DNA of 8,303 bases from Actinomycetes bacterium. Lineage in GTDB: Bacteria; Actinomycetota; Actinomycetes; Actinomycetales; Cellulomonadaceae. Shown in pieces: positions 1-6,460 of the stretch. Every line of letters begins with the position of its first letter. The stretch's first letter is position 1. The stretch is from positions 1-8,303 of the forward strand of contig JAEXEM010000297.1 in the NCBI GenBank assembly GCA_023401045.1. Direction: 5' to 3'. Under the pieces are notes generated by a model. The model worked only from the letters and a program-made list of their open reading frames with translations, searched no databases and had not been told where the DNA came from. The position numbers were made by a program, and so were the translations under genes.

Positions 1-86
1 GCGCAGGGGACCGGGGCATCACCTGCGTGGCCGTGACCTCCGACCGCTCCGACGTCACGGAGTCCTTCGAGGACTCCGGTCTCTGA
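1..86 (+). CDS. C-terminal end of an unidentified protein (partial)
   Basis: An open frame enters from the left edge and stops at a TGA at 84-86. About 27 residues are visible, beginning AGDRGITCVAVTSD and ending FEDSGL. Nearly every codon ends in G or C, as in the real genes of this window, which supports genuine coding. The visible part looks like a beta strand (ITCVAVTSD) followed by an acidic tail. I do not recognise the family and assign no function. The gene converges on pstB, with 45 bases between the two stop codons and a hairpin filling that gap. It is not part of the pst operon, since it lies on the opposite strand. Confidence 0.6.
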   Translation, partial: AGDRGITCVAVTSDRSDVTESFEDSGL

Positions 87-94
87 CACCCCGG

Positions 95-131
95 GTCCCT
101 GCGCACCCGGCCGGCACCGGAGGCGCAGGAC
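95..131. terminator. Hairpin between convergent gene end and pstB
   Basis: Bases 95-104 (GTCCCTGCGC) pair with 123-131 (GCGCAGGAC), with one bulged C. The 18-base loop contains a further CCGG/CCGG self-complement. The stem begins eight bases after the stop of the plus-strand gene and abuts the pstB stop codon, so it could end transcription from both sides. There is no T-run, which is common for actinobacterial terminators. The termination function is inferred from position. Confidence 0.5.
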
Positions 132-911
132 TCAGCCGAAGCGGCCCGAGATGTAGTCCTCGGTGGCCTGCTCGCGCGGCGAGGAGAACATCGTCGCGGT
201 GTCGTCCATCTCGATGAGCCGGCCGGGCCTGCCGGTGCCTGCGATGTTGAAGAAGGCGGTCCGGTCCGAGACGCGCGCCGCCTGCTGCATGTTGTGGGTG
301 ACGATGACGATCGTGTACTCGGACTTCAGCTCGGCGATGAGGTCCTCGATGGCGAGCGTCGAGATGGGGTCGAGCGCGGAGCACGGCTCGTCCATGAGGA
401 GCACCTGCGGCTTGACCGCGATGGCGCGGGCGATGCACAGGCGCTGCTGCTGACCGCCGGACAGGCTCGACCCGGGGCGCCCGAGGCGGTCCTTCACCTC
501 GTTCCACAGGTTCGCGCCGCGCAGCGACTCCTCGACGAGCGCCTCCTGGTCGCCCTTCGACATCCGCCGGTTGTTGAGCCTGACCCCGGCGAGCACGTTG
601 TCGGCGATCGACATCGTCGGGAAGGGGTTGGGCCGCTGGAAGACCATGCCGATCTGGCGGCGGACCGTCACCGGGTCGACGTCGTCGCCGTAGAGGTCCT
701 GGCCGTCCATGAGCGCCTTGCCGGTCACCCGGGCGCCCGGGATGACCTCGTGCATGCGGTTGAGGGTGCGCAGGAACGTCGACTTGCCGCAGCCGGACGG
801 CCCGATGAGCGCGGTCGCCTGCCGGGCCTCGATGGTCATCGTCACGCCCTCGACCGCGAGGAACTCGCCGTAGTAGACGTCGAGGTCGGAGACGTCGATC
901 CGCTTGGACAT
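132..911 (-). CDS. pstB: Phosphate ABC transporter ATP-binding protein PstB
   Basis: This is the cytoplasmic ATPase of the PstSCAB importer, hydrolysing ATP to drive phosphate entry through PstC-PstA. The 259-residue product is the normal family length. Visible motifs in order are Walker [10 protein letters not shown] (37-45), Q-loop Q92 in the PstB-typical [12 protein letters not shown] stretch, ABC signature LSGGQQQR (150-157), Walker B VLLMDEP (170-176), D-loop SALDP and the switch histidine in IVTHN (H206). The ATG at 909-911 is preceded by AGGAAGG at 921-927, nine bases upstream. It is the last gene of the pst operon, 35 bases after pstA, and that gap has no hairpin, so co-transcription is likely. 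PstB is also thought to contact PhoU in signalling. Identification is secure. Confidence 0.97.
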   Translation of the reverse strand: MSKRIDVSDLDVYYGEFLAVEGVTMTIEARQATALIGPSGCGKSTFLRTLNRMHEVIPGARVTGKALMDGQDLYGDDVDPVTVRRQIGMVFQRPNPFPTMSIADNVLAGVRLNNRRMSKGDQEALVEESLRGANLWNEVKDRLGRPGSSLSGGQQQRLCIARAIAVKPQVLLMDEPCSALDPISTLAIEDLIAELKSEYTIVIVTHNMQQAARVSDRTAFFNIAGTGRPGRLIEMDDTATMFSSPREQATEDYISGRFG

Positions 912-946
912 GGGAGGGGTCCTTCCTGGGGACGGTACGGCCCGCG

Positions 947-2011
947 TCAGCGGGCGCCCTGGGGGGCGAACCAGCGGCTGACGAGCCGGGCCACGAGGTT
1001 GAGGAGCATGACGACGAGGATGAGGGTGAGCGCGGCGGCCCAGGCCCGGTCGATGCCGGTGCCGCCCTGCTCGTACTGGCGGTAGGCGAAGACCGGCAGC
1101 GTCGCCATCCGGCCGTCGAAGAGGTCGGTGTTCACCTGCGTGATGAGGCCGACGGTGAGCAGCAGCGGCGCGGTCTCGCCGATGACGCGCGCGACGGCGA
1201 GCATGACGCCGGTGACGATGCCGGCCGCGGACGTCCGCAGCACGACCTTGACGATCGTCAGCCACTTCGGGACGCCGAGGGCGTAGGAGGCCTCCCGCAG
1301 CTCGTTCGGCACGAGCCGGAGCATCTCCTCGACCGACCGGATGACGACCGGTGTCATGAGCAGCGACAGCGCGACGGCGCCCATGATCCCGGCCCGGAAC
1401 GCGGGCCCGAGGACGAGCGTGAACAGCGCGAACGCGAAGAGGCCCGCGACGATCGACGGGATGCCCGTCATGACGTCGACGAGGAACGTGATGCCGCGCG
1501 CCAGCGGGCCGCGCCCGTACTCGACGAGGTAGATCGCGGTGAGCAGGCCGATCGGCACCGAGATGACGGCGGCCGCGAGCGTGACGAGCAGCGTCCCGAC
1601 GAGCGCGTGGAGGATGCCGCCGGACGTCATGTCGCCGAAGACCCCGACCATGTCGGTCGTGAGGAACGTCCAGCTGAAGGCCGTCGAGCCACGCGTGACG
1701 ACGAGCACGACGAGCGAGACGAGCGGGATGAGCGCGAGGAGGAACGCGCCGGTGACGAGCGTCGTCGCCAGTCGGTCGGCCGCGCGGCGCGGACCTTCGA
1801 CGACGCGCGAGGTGATCGACGAGGAGACGACGAAGAGGCCCGCGCCGAGCGCGACCGTGCCGGGGACGCCCGGTCTCCCCGCGACGAGGAGCACGAGGGA
1901 CGCGACGAGCAGCGAGCCGCCCGCGAACGCCCACGTGCTCCAGCGCGGCAGCCGGCGGTAGGAGTCCCCCAGGAGGACGGACGGTGCGTCCGTGGTGCCG
2001 ACGGCGGCCAT
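947..2011 (-). CDS. pstA: Phosphate ABC transporter permease PstA
   Basis: One of the two membrane permeases forming the phosphate channel, pairing with PstC. The conserved permease core runs from about residue 80 to 350 with several hydrophobic segments, and the EAA-type loop that docks on PstB is near 239-250 ([12 protein letters not shown]). PstA-typical stretches such as [14 protein letters not shown] (181-194) and [14 protein letters not shown] (275-288) are present. The product has 354 residues, longer than the usual 280-300 or so. The excess is an N-terminal part (1-75) with two additional hydrophobic segments near 25-44 and 51-63. The ATG at 2009-2011 shares one base with the pstC stop (TGATG), which fixes the start and suggests translational coupling. 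A much longer open frame upstream overlaps pstC out of frame and was not used. Confidence 0.95.
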   Translation of the reverse strand: MAAVGTTDAPSVLLGDSYRRLPRWSTWAFAGGSLLVASLVLLVAGRPGVPGTVALGAGLFVVSSSITSRVVEGPRRAADRLATTLVTGAFLLALIPLVSLVVLVVTRGSTAFSWTFLTTDMVGVFGDMTSGGILHALVGTLLVTLAAAVISVPIGLLTAIYLVEYGRGPLARGITFLVDVMTGIPSIVAGLFAFALFTLVLGPAFRAGIMGAVALSLLMTPVVIRSVEEMLRLVPNELREASYALGVPKWLTIVKVVLRTSAAGIVTGVMLAVARVIGETAPLLLTVGLITQVNTDLFDGRMATLPVFAYRQYEQGGTGIDRAWAAALTLILVVMLLNLVARLVSRWFAPQGAR

Positions 2012-3009
2012 CAGTTGGCTCCCGAGAACTCGGCCCGCCGCGCGATGATCCAGCGCGCGAGGAAGTTGACGACGAAGGTGATGACGAACAGCGCGAGCCC
2101 GGTGGCGACGAGCACGCTCACGCTGAGCCCGGACGCCTCGGGGAACTTCGAGGCGATGTTCGCCGCGATGGTCTGCTGCTGCCCCGGCCTGAGGACGAAG
2201 AACGAGTAGAGGAACCCGGGCGAGATGACCATGAGGACGGCCATCGTCTCGCCGAGCGCGCGGCCGAGGCCGAGCATCGAGGCGCTGATGACGCCGGAGC
2301 GCCCGAACGGCAGGACCGCCTGGCGGACCATCTCCCAGCGGGTCGCACCGAGGGCCAGGGAGGCCTCCTCGTGCAGCCGCGGCGTCTGGAGGAACACCTC
2401 GCGGGAGACGGCCGTGATGATCGGCAGGATCATGACGGCGAGCACGACGGACGCCGACATGATGTTCTTCGCCGGGGCCTGGTAGCCGTCGAGCGGCGGG
2501 ATCCACCCGAGCGTCGACGACAGCCAGGTGAACGCCGGGTCGAGCTGGCCGACGAGCCACAGCGCTCCCCACAGGCCGTAGACGACCGACGGGATGGCCG
2601 CGAGCAGGTCGATGAGGTAGCCGAGGCCCTGCGCGAGCCGGCGCGGTGCGTAGTGCGAGATGAACAGCGCGATCCCGATCGACACCGGCACCGCCATGAG
2701 CAGCGCGAGCACCGACGCGAGCAGCGTGCCGAAGACGAGCGGCCCGACGTACTCGAGGACGGAGCCGCCGTCGAACCACGAGATCTTCGCGAGCTCCTCG
2801 CGCGAGGCGGTGAGCGCGGGCCACGCCTCGACGACGAGGAAGACGGCGACGGCGGCGAGCACGACGAGGATGAGGACGCCGGCGCCGGTCGACAGGCCCG
2901 CGAAGACCTTGCTCGCGGTCCGGCCGGTCGAGGCGCTGCGCACGTCGGCCGCGGCGGGCGGCGGCGCGCCGGAACCTCTGCGCGCGGGTGTGCTGGTGGT
3001 GACTGCCAC
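2011..3009 (-). CDS. pstC: Phosphate ABC transporter permease PstC
   Basis: The second permease of the Pst complex. A hydrophilic cytoplasmic N-terminus rich in Pro, Ala and Ser (about 1-33) is followed by a first membrane helix near 35-60 and the binding-protein-dependent permease domain. The domain includes [10 protein letters not shown] and the EAA loop [22 protein letters not shown] chose the GTG at 3007-3009, giving 332 residues, because GGAG at 3015-3018 lies five bases upstream. An in-frame ATG at 3103-3105 would add 32 residues, but these would be encoded by a large hairpin and have no similarity to a PstC N-terminus that I recognise. The stop overlaps the pstA start by one base. The 104-base gap to pstS contains a strong stem-loop. 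Confidence 0.93.
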   Translation of the reverse strand: MAVTTSTPARRGSGAPPPAAADVRSASTGRTASKVFAGLSTGAGVLILVVLAAVAVFLVVEAWPALTASREELAKISWFDGGSVLEYVGPLVFGTLLASVLALLMAVPVSIGIALFISHYAPRRLAQGLGYLIDLLAAIPSVVYGLWGALWLVGQLDPAFTWLSSTLGWIPPLDGYQAPAKNIMSASVVLAVMILPIITAVSREVFLQTPRLHEEASLALGATRWEMVRQAVLPFGRSGVISASMLGLGRALGETMAVLMVISPGFLYSFFVLRPGQQQTIAANIASKFPEASGLSVSVLVATGLALFVITFVVNFLARWIIARRAEFSGAN

Positions 3010-3052
3010 GGCTGCTCCGGGGTGTGGGGAGGGAGGGAGCACGGCACGGGCA

Positions 3053-3086
3053 GTCCCGGGGTCGGCGTCACGCCCGACCCCGGGAC
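3053..3086 (-). terminator. Stem-loop between pstS and pstC (attenuator or processing site candidate)
   Basis: Bases 3053-3065 (GTCCCGGGGTCGG) are the exact reverse complement of 3074-3086, giving a perfect 13-bp, nearly all-GC stem with an 8-base loop. It begins 27 bases after the pstS stop and no T-run follows. Its place after the binding-protein gene of an ABC operon fits partial termination or 3'-end protection of pstS mRNA, which would make pstS transcript exceed pstCAB. The structure is seen directly. The role is inferred from the common behaviour of binding-protein genes in such operons. Confidence 0.75.
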
Positions 3087-3113
3087 GGCCCGGTCGTCCT
3101 GTCATGCGGTACG

Positions 3114-4217
3114 TCAGCCCGCCGTGATCGAGTCGATCGCGGCCTGGACCTCGGAGCGCAGGGCGTCGGAGATCGGCGCGCTGCCGGCCACGCCCGGCTC
3201 GGCGGCGCGCTCCTGGCCCTCGGGGCTCGCGACGTACGAGAGGTACGCCTTGACCTTGTCGGCGTCGCCCTGGTCGGCGTACGTCGAGCAGGCGATCGAG
3301 TAGGAGATGAGGACGAGCGGGTAGGCACCGGCCTCGGTGGTCGTGCGGTCGAGGTCGACGACGAGGCGCTTGTCCGTCGCGCCCTCGGCACGCGGGGAGG
3401 CGTCGACGACCTTCGCGGCGGCCTCGGCCGAGAACGGCACGTACTCGTCGCCGACCTTGAGGGCGACCGTGCCGAGGTCACCGGCGCGGGAGGCGTCGGC
3501 GTAGCCGATCGCGCCCTCGGCGCCGGACACGGTGTCGATGACGCCCTGGGTGCCCTGGCCGGACTGCCCGCCGGACAGCGGCCAGTCACCCGAGGCCTCG
3601 TGCGGCCAGGCGCCCTCGGACGCGGCTGCGAGGTACTCGGTGAAGTTCTCCGTCGTGCCCGACTCGTCGGAGCGGTTGACCGGGATGATGCCGATCGAGG
3701 GCAGCGTCACCCCGGGGTTCTCCGCGGCGATCGCCGGGTCGTCCCACGTCGTGATCTCGCGGTCGAAGATCTTCGCGATGGTCGCCGCCGAGAGCTGGAG
3801 GTGCTCGGCGTCGACGTCGGGCAGGTTGTAGACGACCGCGATCGGGCTGATGTAGAGCGGCAGCTCGACGGCCTCGCCGCCCTCGCAGCGCTCCGTCGCC
3901 GCCTCGAGCTCGTCGTCCTTCAGCGCGGCGTCCGAGCCGGCGAACTGCACGGCGCCGGCGAGGAACTGCTCGCGGCCGCCGCCCGAGCCCACCGCGTCGT
4001 AGCTGACGGCGACGTCGGGGTAGGTGTCGTTGAAGCCGGCGATCCAGCCGGCCACGGCCTTCTCCTGCGAGGACGCGCCGGCACCCGCGAGGGACCCGCG
4101 CAGGTCCGCGCCGTCGCTCGCGTCGTCCGAGGCGCTGCTGCCGCTGCTGCAGGCCGCGAGGGTGAGGGCGAGCACGCCCGCGAGGGCCGCGGCACGGCGG
4201 TGGGGGGTGAGCTTCAC
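3114..4217 (-). CDS. pstS: Phosphate-binding lipoprotein PstS
   Basis: The extracytoplasmic, lipid-anchored receptor that delivers phosphate to PstC-PstA. The 367-residue product starts with a basic and hydrophobic signal peptide ending in the lipobox LAAC, so Cys23 is the probable lipidation site. A Ser/Asp-rich linker follows. Phosphate-site motifs of the family are present: GAGAS (45-49), GSGGG (77-81), SDAAL (95-99) and RSDESGT (182-188), matching the ligand loops of E. coli PstS. Two cysteines (C111, C310) could form a disulfide after export, which is a guess. The GTG at 4215-4217 is chosen because AGGA lies at 4227-4230 and because this start places the signal peptide at the N-terminus. 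The open frame continues upstream through the promoter, which is not coding. It is the first gene of the pst operon and is preceded by a Pho box. Confidence 0.97.
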   Translation of the reverse strand: MKLTPHRRAAALAGVLALTLAACSSGSSASDDASDGADLRGSLAGAGASSQEKAVAGWIAGFNDTYPDVAVSYDAVGSGGGREQFLAGAVQFAGSDAALKDDELEAATERCEGGEAVELPLYISPIAVVYNLPDVDAEHLQLSAATIAKIFDREITTWDDPAIAAENPGVTLPSIGIIPVNRSDESGTTENFTEYLAAASEGAWPHEASGDWPLSGGQSGQGTQGVIDTVSGAEGAIGYADASRAGDLGTVALKVGDEYVPFSAEAAAKVVDASPRAEGATDKRLVVDLDRTTTEAGAYPLVLISYSIACSTYADQGDADKVKAYLSYVASPEGQERAAEPGVAGSAPISDALRSEVQAAIDSITAG

Positions 4218-4268
4218 TGTGTCCCGTCCTGTCGGTCCGGGCGCACCGGCCGGTGCGCGCCGTGGCCG

Positions 4269-4274
4269 ACGGTA
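4269..4274 (-). promoter_or_regulatory. Candidate -10 hexamer of pstS
   Basis: On the minus strand this reads TACCGT, matching the actinobacterial TANNNT pattern. It lies nine bases downstream of the third, degenerate Pho-box unit, and would place the transcription start near 4262 with a leader of about 45 bases. No clear -35 hexamer is visible, as expected for an activator-dependent promoter. Confidence 0.5.
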
Positions 4275-4283
4275 GGAGCGGGA

Positions 4284-4323
4284 GGTGACCGCTCCCCCGG
4301 GCCCGGGTGAACCCCGGGTGAAC
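4284..4323 (-). promoter_or_regulatory. Pho box (RegX3/PhoP binding site) upstream of pstS
   Basis: On the minus strand two identical, contiguous 11-bp units GTTCACCCGGG occupy 4323-4313 and 4312-4302. A degenerate unit GGTCACC follows at 4290-4284, in register exactly 22 bases after the second. Tandem GTTCACC-N4 repeats with an 11-bp period are the known operator of actinobacterial PhoP/RegX3 regulators. The array ends just upstream of the pstS -10 candidate, a position suited to activation when phosphate is low. Confidence 0.9.
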
Positions 4324-4343
4324 GCTCGTCGACGGATGCGGCC

Positions 4344-4376
4344 GGGCCGGCCGGCCCCCGCTCCCGCTCGGGCCGG
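4344..4376 (-). terminator. Possible terminator after regX3
   Basis: Bases 4351-4357 (CCGGCCC) pair with 4370-4376 (GGGCCGG) across a 12-base loop, five bases after the regX3 stop. The stem overlaps a 14-base perfect palindrome at 4344-4357, so two alternative foldings exist. No T-run follows. It separates senX3-regX3 from the pstS promoter, but such GC-rich sequence folds readily by chance and readthrough into pstS is possible. Confidence 0.35.
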
Positions 4377-4381
4377 GGAGC

Positions 4382-5089
4382 TCAGTCCTCGGTGCCGTCC
4401 GCGAGCTTGTAGCCGAGCCCGCGCACCGTCGTGAGAAGAACCGGGTTCGACGGGTCGGCCTCGATCTTCGCGCGGATGCGCTTGACGTGGACGTCGAGCG
4501 TCTTCGTGTCCCCGACGTAGTCCGAGCCCCACACCCGGTCGATGAGCTGCCCGCGCGTGAGCACCCGCCCGGGGTTGCGCAGCAGCAGCTCGAGCAGCTC
4601 GAACTCCTTGAGGGGGAACGGCACGAGCTCGCCGTCGACGTGCACGGTGTGCCGGTCGACGTCCATGCGGACCGGCCCGACGGTGAGCGCCCCGTCGCCG
4701 TCGTCACCCTCGGGAGCCGGACGCGCGGCCTCCCGGCGGCGCAGCACCGCCCGGATGCGCGCGAGCAGCTCGCGCGAGGAGTACGGCTTCGTCACGTAGT
4801 CGTCGGCGCCGAGCTCGAGCCCGACGACCTTGTCGATCTCGTCGTCCTTGGCGGTGAGCATGATGACCGGGACGTCCGACTCGGCGCGCAGCAGGCGGCA
4901 CACGTCGGTGCCGGGCATGCCGGGGAGCATGAGGTCGAGCAGCACGAGGTCGGCGCCGCCCTCGGCGAAGCGGTCGAGCGCGTCCGGGCCGGTCGCGGCG
5001 GTGACGACCTCGTACCCCTCGCGGCCGAGCAGGTAGGACAGGGGGTCGCGGTACGACTCCTCGTCCTCGACGAGCAGGATGCGGGTCAC
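4382..5089 (-). CDS. regX3: OmpR-family response regulator RegX3 (PhoP-like)
   Basis: The DNA-binding output protein of the phosphate-sensing two-component system, expected to activate pstS and other Pho genes when phosphorylated by SenX3. It has 235 residues. The receiver domain (1-119) carries the acidic pair E8/D9, phospho-acceptor D52 in LVLLDLMLPG, T79 and K101 (VTKPY). A Pro/Gly/Asp-rich linker (about 123-134) leads to a winged-helix domain (about 135-232) with RNPGRVLTRGQLIDRVWG, TLDVHVKRIRAKIE and the VRGLGYKL wing. The GTG at 5087-5089 overlaps the senX3 TGA by four bases (GTGA) and has GAGGAG at 5096-5101, six bases upstream, so the pair is probably translationally coupled. Streptomyces calls the equivalent protein PhoP. 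The symbol rests on sequence type plus the adjacent pst, phoU and gpm genes. Confidence 0.93.
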   Translation of the reverse strand: MTRILLVEDEESYRDPLSYLLGREGYEVVTAATGPDALDRFAEGGADLVLLDLMLPGMPGTDVCRLLRAESDVPVIMLTAKDDEIDKVVGLELGADDYVTKPYSSRELLARIRAVLRRREAARPAPEGDDGDGALTVGPVRMDVDRHTVHVDGELVPFPLKEFELLELLLRNPGRVLTRGQLIDRVWGSDYVGDTKTLDVHVKRIRAKIEADPSNPVLLTTVRGLGYKLADGTED

Positions 5090-6312
5090 GTGGTGCTCCT
5101 CGGGGAGGTCGGACGGGTGCGGGCGGTCGGGCCCGCGTCGGGGGCGACGACCGGGTCGCCGGCCGGCGCCGGGTCGGGGGGGCGCTGCTCGGCGACCGGC
5201 AGGCGGAGGGTGAACGTCGAGCCGCGGCCGGGCTGGGACCACACCGTGACGTCGCCGCCGTGGTCCGCCGCGACGTGCTTGACGATCGACAGCCCGAGGC
5301 CGGTGCCGCCGGTGTCGCGCGAGCGGGCGGGGTCGACGCGGTAGAAGCGCTCGAAGACGCGTTCCTGCTCGTCCGGGGCGATCCCGACGCCCTCGTCGAC
5401 GACGGCGAGCTCGACGAGGTGGCCGCTGCGCCGGACACCGACGCTCACCCGGGTGCCCTCCGGGGAGTACGCCACGGCGTTGTCGAGCATGTTCCGCACC
5501 GCGGTGACGAGGAGGTTGTGGTCGCCGAAGACGACGACACCGTCGTCCCCGCCGGTGACGATGCGCTGCCGCTTGGCCTCCGCCCGGGTGCGGGCCCGGT
5601 CGACCGCCTCGGCGACGACCTCGTCGATCTCGACGGGCGCGACCTCCTCGAGGGCGCCGGCGACCTGGAGGCGGGACAGCTCGATGATCTCGTGGACGAG
5701 CAGCGAGAGCCGGGAGGCCTCGGCCCGCATCCGGCCGCTGAACAGGCGCACCGCCTCCGGGTCGTCGGCGGCGTCCTCGACGGTCTCCGCGAGCAGCGAC
5801 AGTGCGCCGATCGGCGTCTTCAGCTCGTGCGAGACGTTGACGACGAAGTCGCGGCGGATCGCGTCGAGCCGGCGCGCCTGCGTGAGGTCCTCGGCGAGGA
5901 CGAGCACGTGGGTCGGGGTCACCGGTGCGACGCGCACCTGCAGCAGCAGCCGCCCGGCACCGACCGGGCCGCGCGGCACGTCGAGCTCCTCGTCGAGGAT
6001 GACGCCGGTGCGGCGCACCTCGTCGACCATGTCGCGCATCGACGCGTGGACGAGCCGGCTGTCGCGCACGAGACCGAGCGCGTGAGCCGGCGGGCTGGCC
6101 CGGACGACGTCGTCCGCCTCGCCGAGCACGACGGCCGCGGACCGCAGCACCGCGAGCGCGCGCACGAGCCCGTCGTCGAGCTCACGCTCGGCCTGCGGCG
6201 GCACCGTGTGCAGCTCGCGGTCGCTCCACCGGAAGGCGGCACCGGCGACGGCCCCGACGGCCACCCCGACGAGGCCCGCGACGAACGGCGCGGCGTCCAG
6301 GATCCACTCCAC
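5086..6312 (-). CDS. senX3: Sensor histidine kinase SenX3 (PhoR-like)
   Basis: The membrane histidine kinase that phosphorylates RegX3 in phosphate starvation. It has 408 residues. One N-terminal hydrophobic segment (about 8-27) is followed directly by cytoplasmic sequence, a PAS-like region (about 50-148) and the HisKA dimerisation helix with phospho-acceptor H162 in NVSHELKTPIGAL. The ATPase domain shows an N box (RNMLDNAVAYS, 273-283), G1 (DEGVGI, 306-311), F box (RVFERFYR) and G2 (GGTGLGL, 335-341). There is no sizeable extracytoplasmic domain, so phosphate status probably comes from Pst/PhoU. The last 35 or so residues are a Pro/Ala-rich tail. The GTG at 6310-6312 was chosen because it precedes the membrane segment and has AGGG six bases upstream. 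It is divergent from phoU. Confidence 0.93.
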   Translation of the reverse strand: MEWILDAAPFVAGLVGVAVGAVAGAAFRWSDRELHTVPPQAERELDDGLVRALAVLRSAAVVLGEADDVVRASPPAHALGLVRDSRLVHASMRDMVDEVRRTGVILDEELDVPRGPVGAGRLLLQVRVAPVTPTHVLVLAEDLTQARRLDAIRRDFVVNVSHELKTPIGALSLLAETVEDAADDPEAVRLFSGRMRAEASRLSLLVHEIIELSRLQVAGALEEVAPVEIDEVVAEAVDRARTRAEAKRQRIVTGGDDGVVVFGDHNLLVTAVRNMLDNAVAYSPEGTRVSVGVRRSGHLVELAVVDEGVGIAPDEQERVFERFYRVDPARSRDTGGTGLGLSIVKHVAADHGGDVTVWSQPGRGSTFTLRLPVAEQRPPDPAPAGDPVVAPDAGPTARTRPTSPRSTT

Positions 6313-6318
6313 GACGCC

Positions 6319-6324
6319 ACCCTA
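6319..6324 (-). promoter_or_regulatory. Candidate -10 hexamer of senX3
   Basis: On the minus strand this reads TAGGGT, a TANNNT match ending six bases before the senX3 GTG. If used, transcription would start at or next to the GTG and the mRNA would be nearly leaderless. The same bases also supply the AGGG that could act as a weak ribosome-binding site, so the two readings compete. Confidence 0.25.
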
Positions 6325-6383
6325 GGCTCGTCCTGCGGACCTCCGGCGCGGACCCGGCCCCGGACGCCGAACCGCCGCCGGGC

Positions 6384-6412
6384 GTTCACCTGCCGGGTCC
6401 CGCTCGTTCACC
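6384..6412 (+). promoter_or_regulatory. Pho box upstream of phoU, in the senX3-phoU divergent region
   Basis: Two exact GTTCACC units at 6384-6390 and 6406-6412 are 22 bases apart, twice the 11-bp Pho-box period, and point toward phoU. The intervening unit (GGGTCCC at 6395) is poorly conserved. The site lies in the 148-base gap between senX3 and phoU, where actinobacterial PhoP/RegX3 binding is known to control both directions. It probably serves phoU and autoregulates senX3-regX3. A CACCGT at 6422-6427 sits nine bases further on, as TACCGT does at pstS. Confidence 0.78.
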
Positions 6413-6460
6413 GACGCGTGCCACCGTGGCGGGCGCAGTCGTGGACCGGAGAGGGAGCTG

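Noticed and set aside
2527..2533. Single GTGAACG/GTTCACC-like words inside genes (for example in pstC near 2530, senX3 near 5211 and gpm near 7915)
   Set aside because: They are isolated, lie within coding sequence and lack a second unit at an 11-bp or 22-bp spacing, so chance occurrence in GC-rich codons is the simpler explanation.
3010..3105. Longer PstC start at the ATG at 3103-3105
   Set aside because: The extra 32 residues are encoded by the 13-bp inverted repeat and the Pro/Gly-rich leader. The GTG at 3007-3009 has a well-placed GGAG and gives a normal-length PstC.
1984..3303. Plus-strand open frame (439 codons) antisense to pstC
   Set aside because: The product is dominated by Arg, Asp, Glu and Gly repeats produced by reading the complement of GC-biased codons. 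The minus-strand PstC is clear.
3024..4310. Long plus-strand open frame (428 codons) antisense to pstS
   Set aside because: It mirrors pstS codon structure. The translation is low-complexity Arg/Gly/Val/Asp-rich with no recognisable domain, as expected opposite a high-GC gene. PstS motifs and the signal peptide on the minus strand are unambiguous.
4218..4532. N-terminal extension of the pstS frame upstream of the GTG
   Set aside because: It would run through the Pho box and into regX3 and bury the lipoprotein signal peptide. The GTG at 4215-4217 has an AGGA site and puts the signal peptide at the N-terminus.
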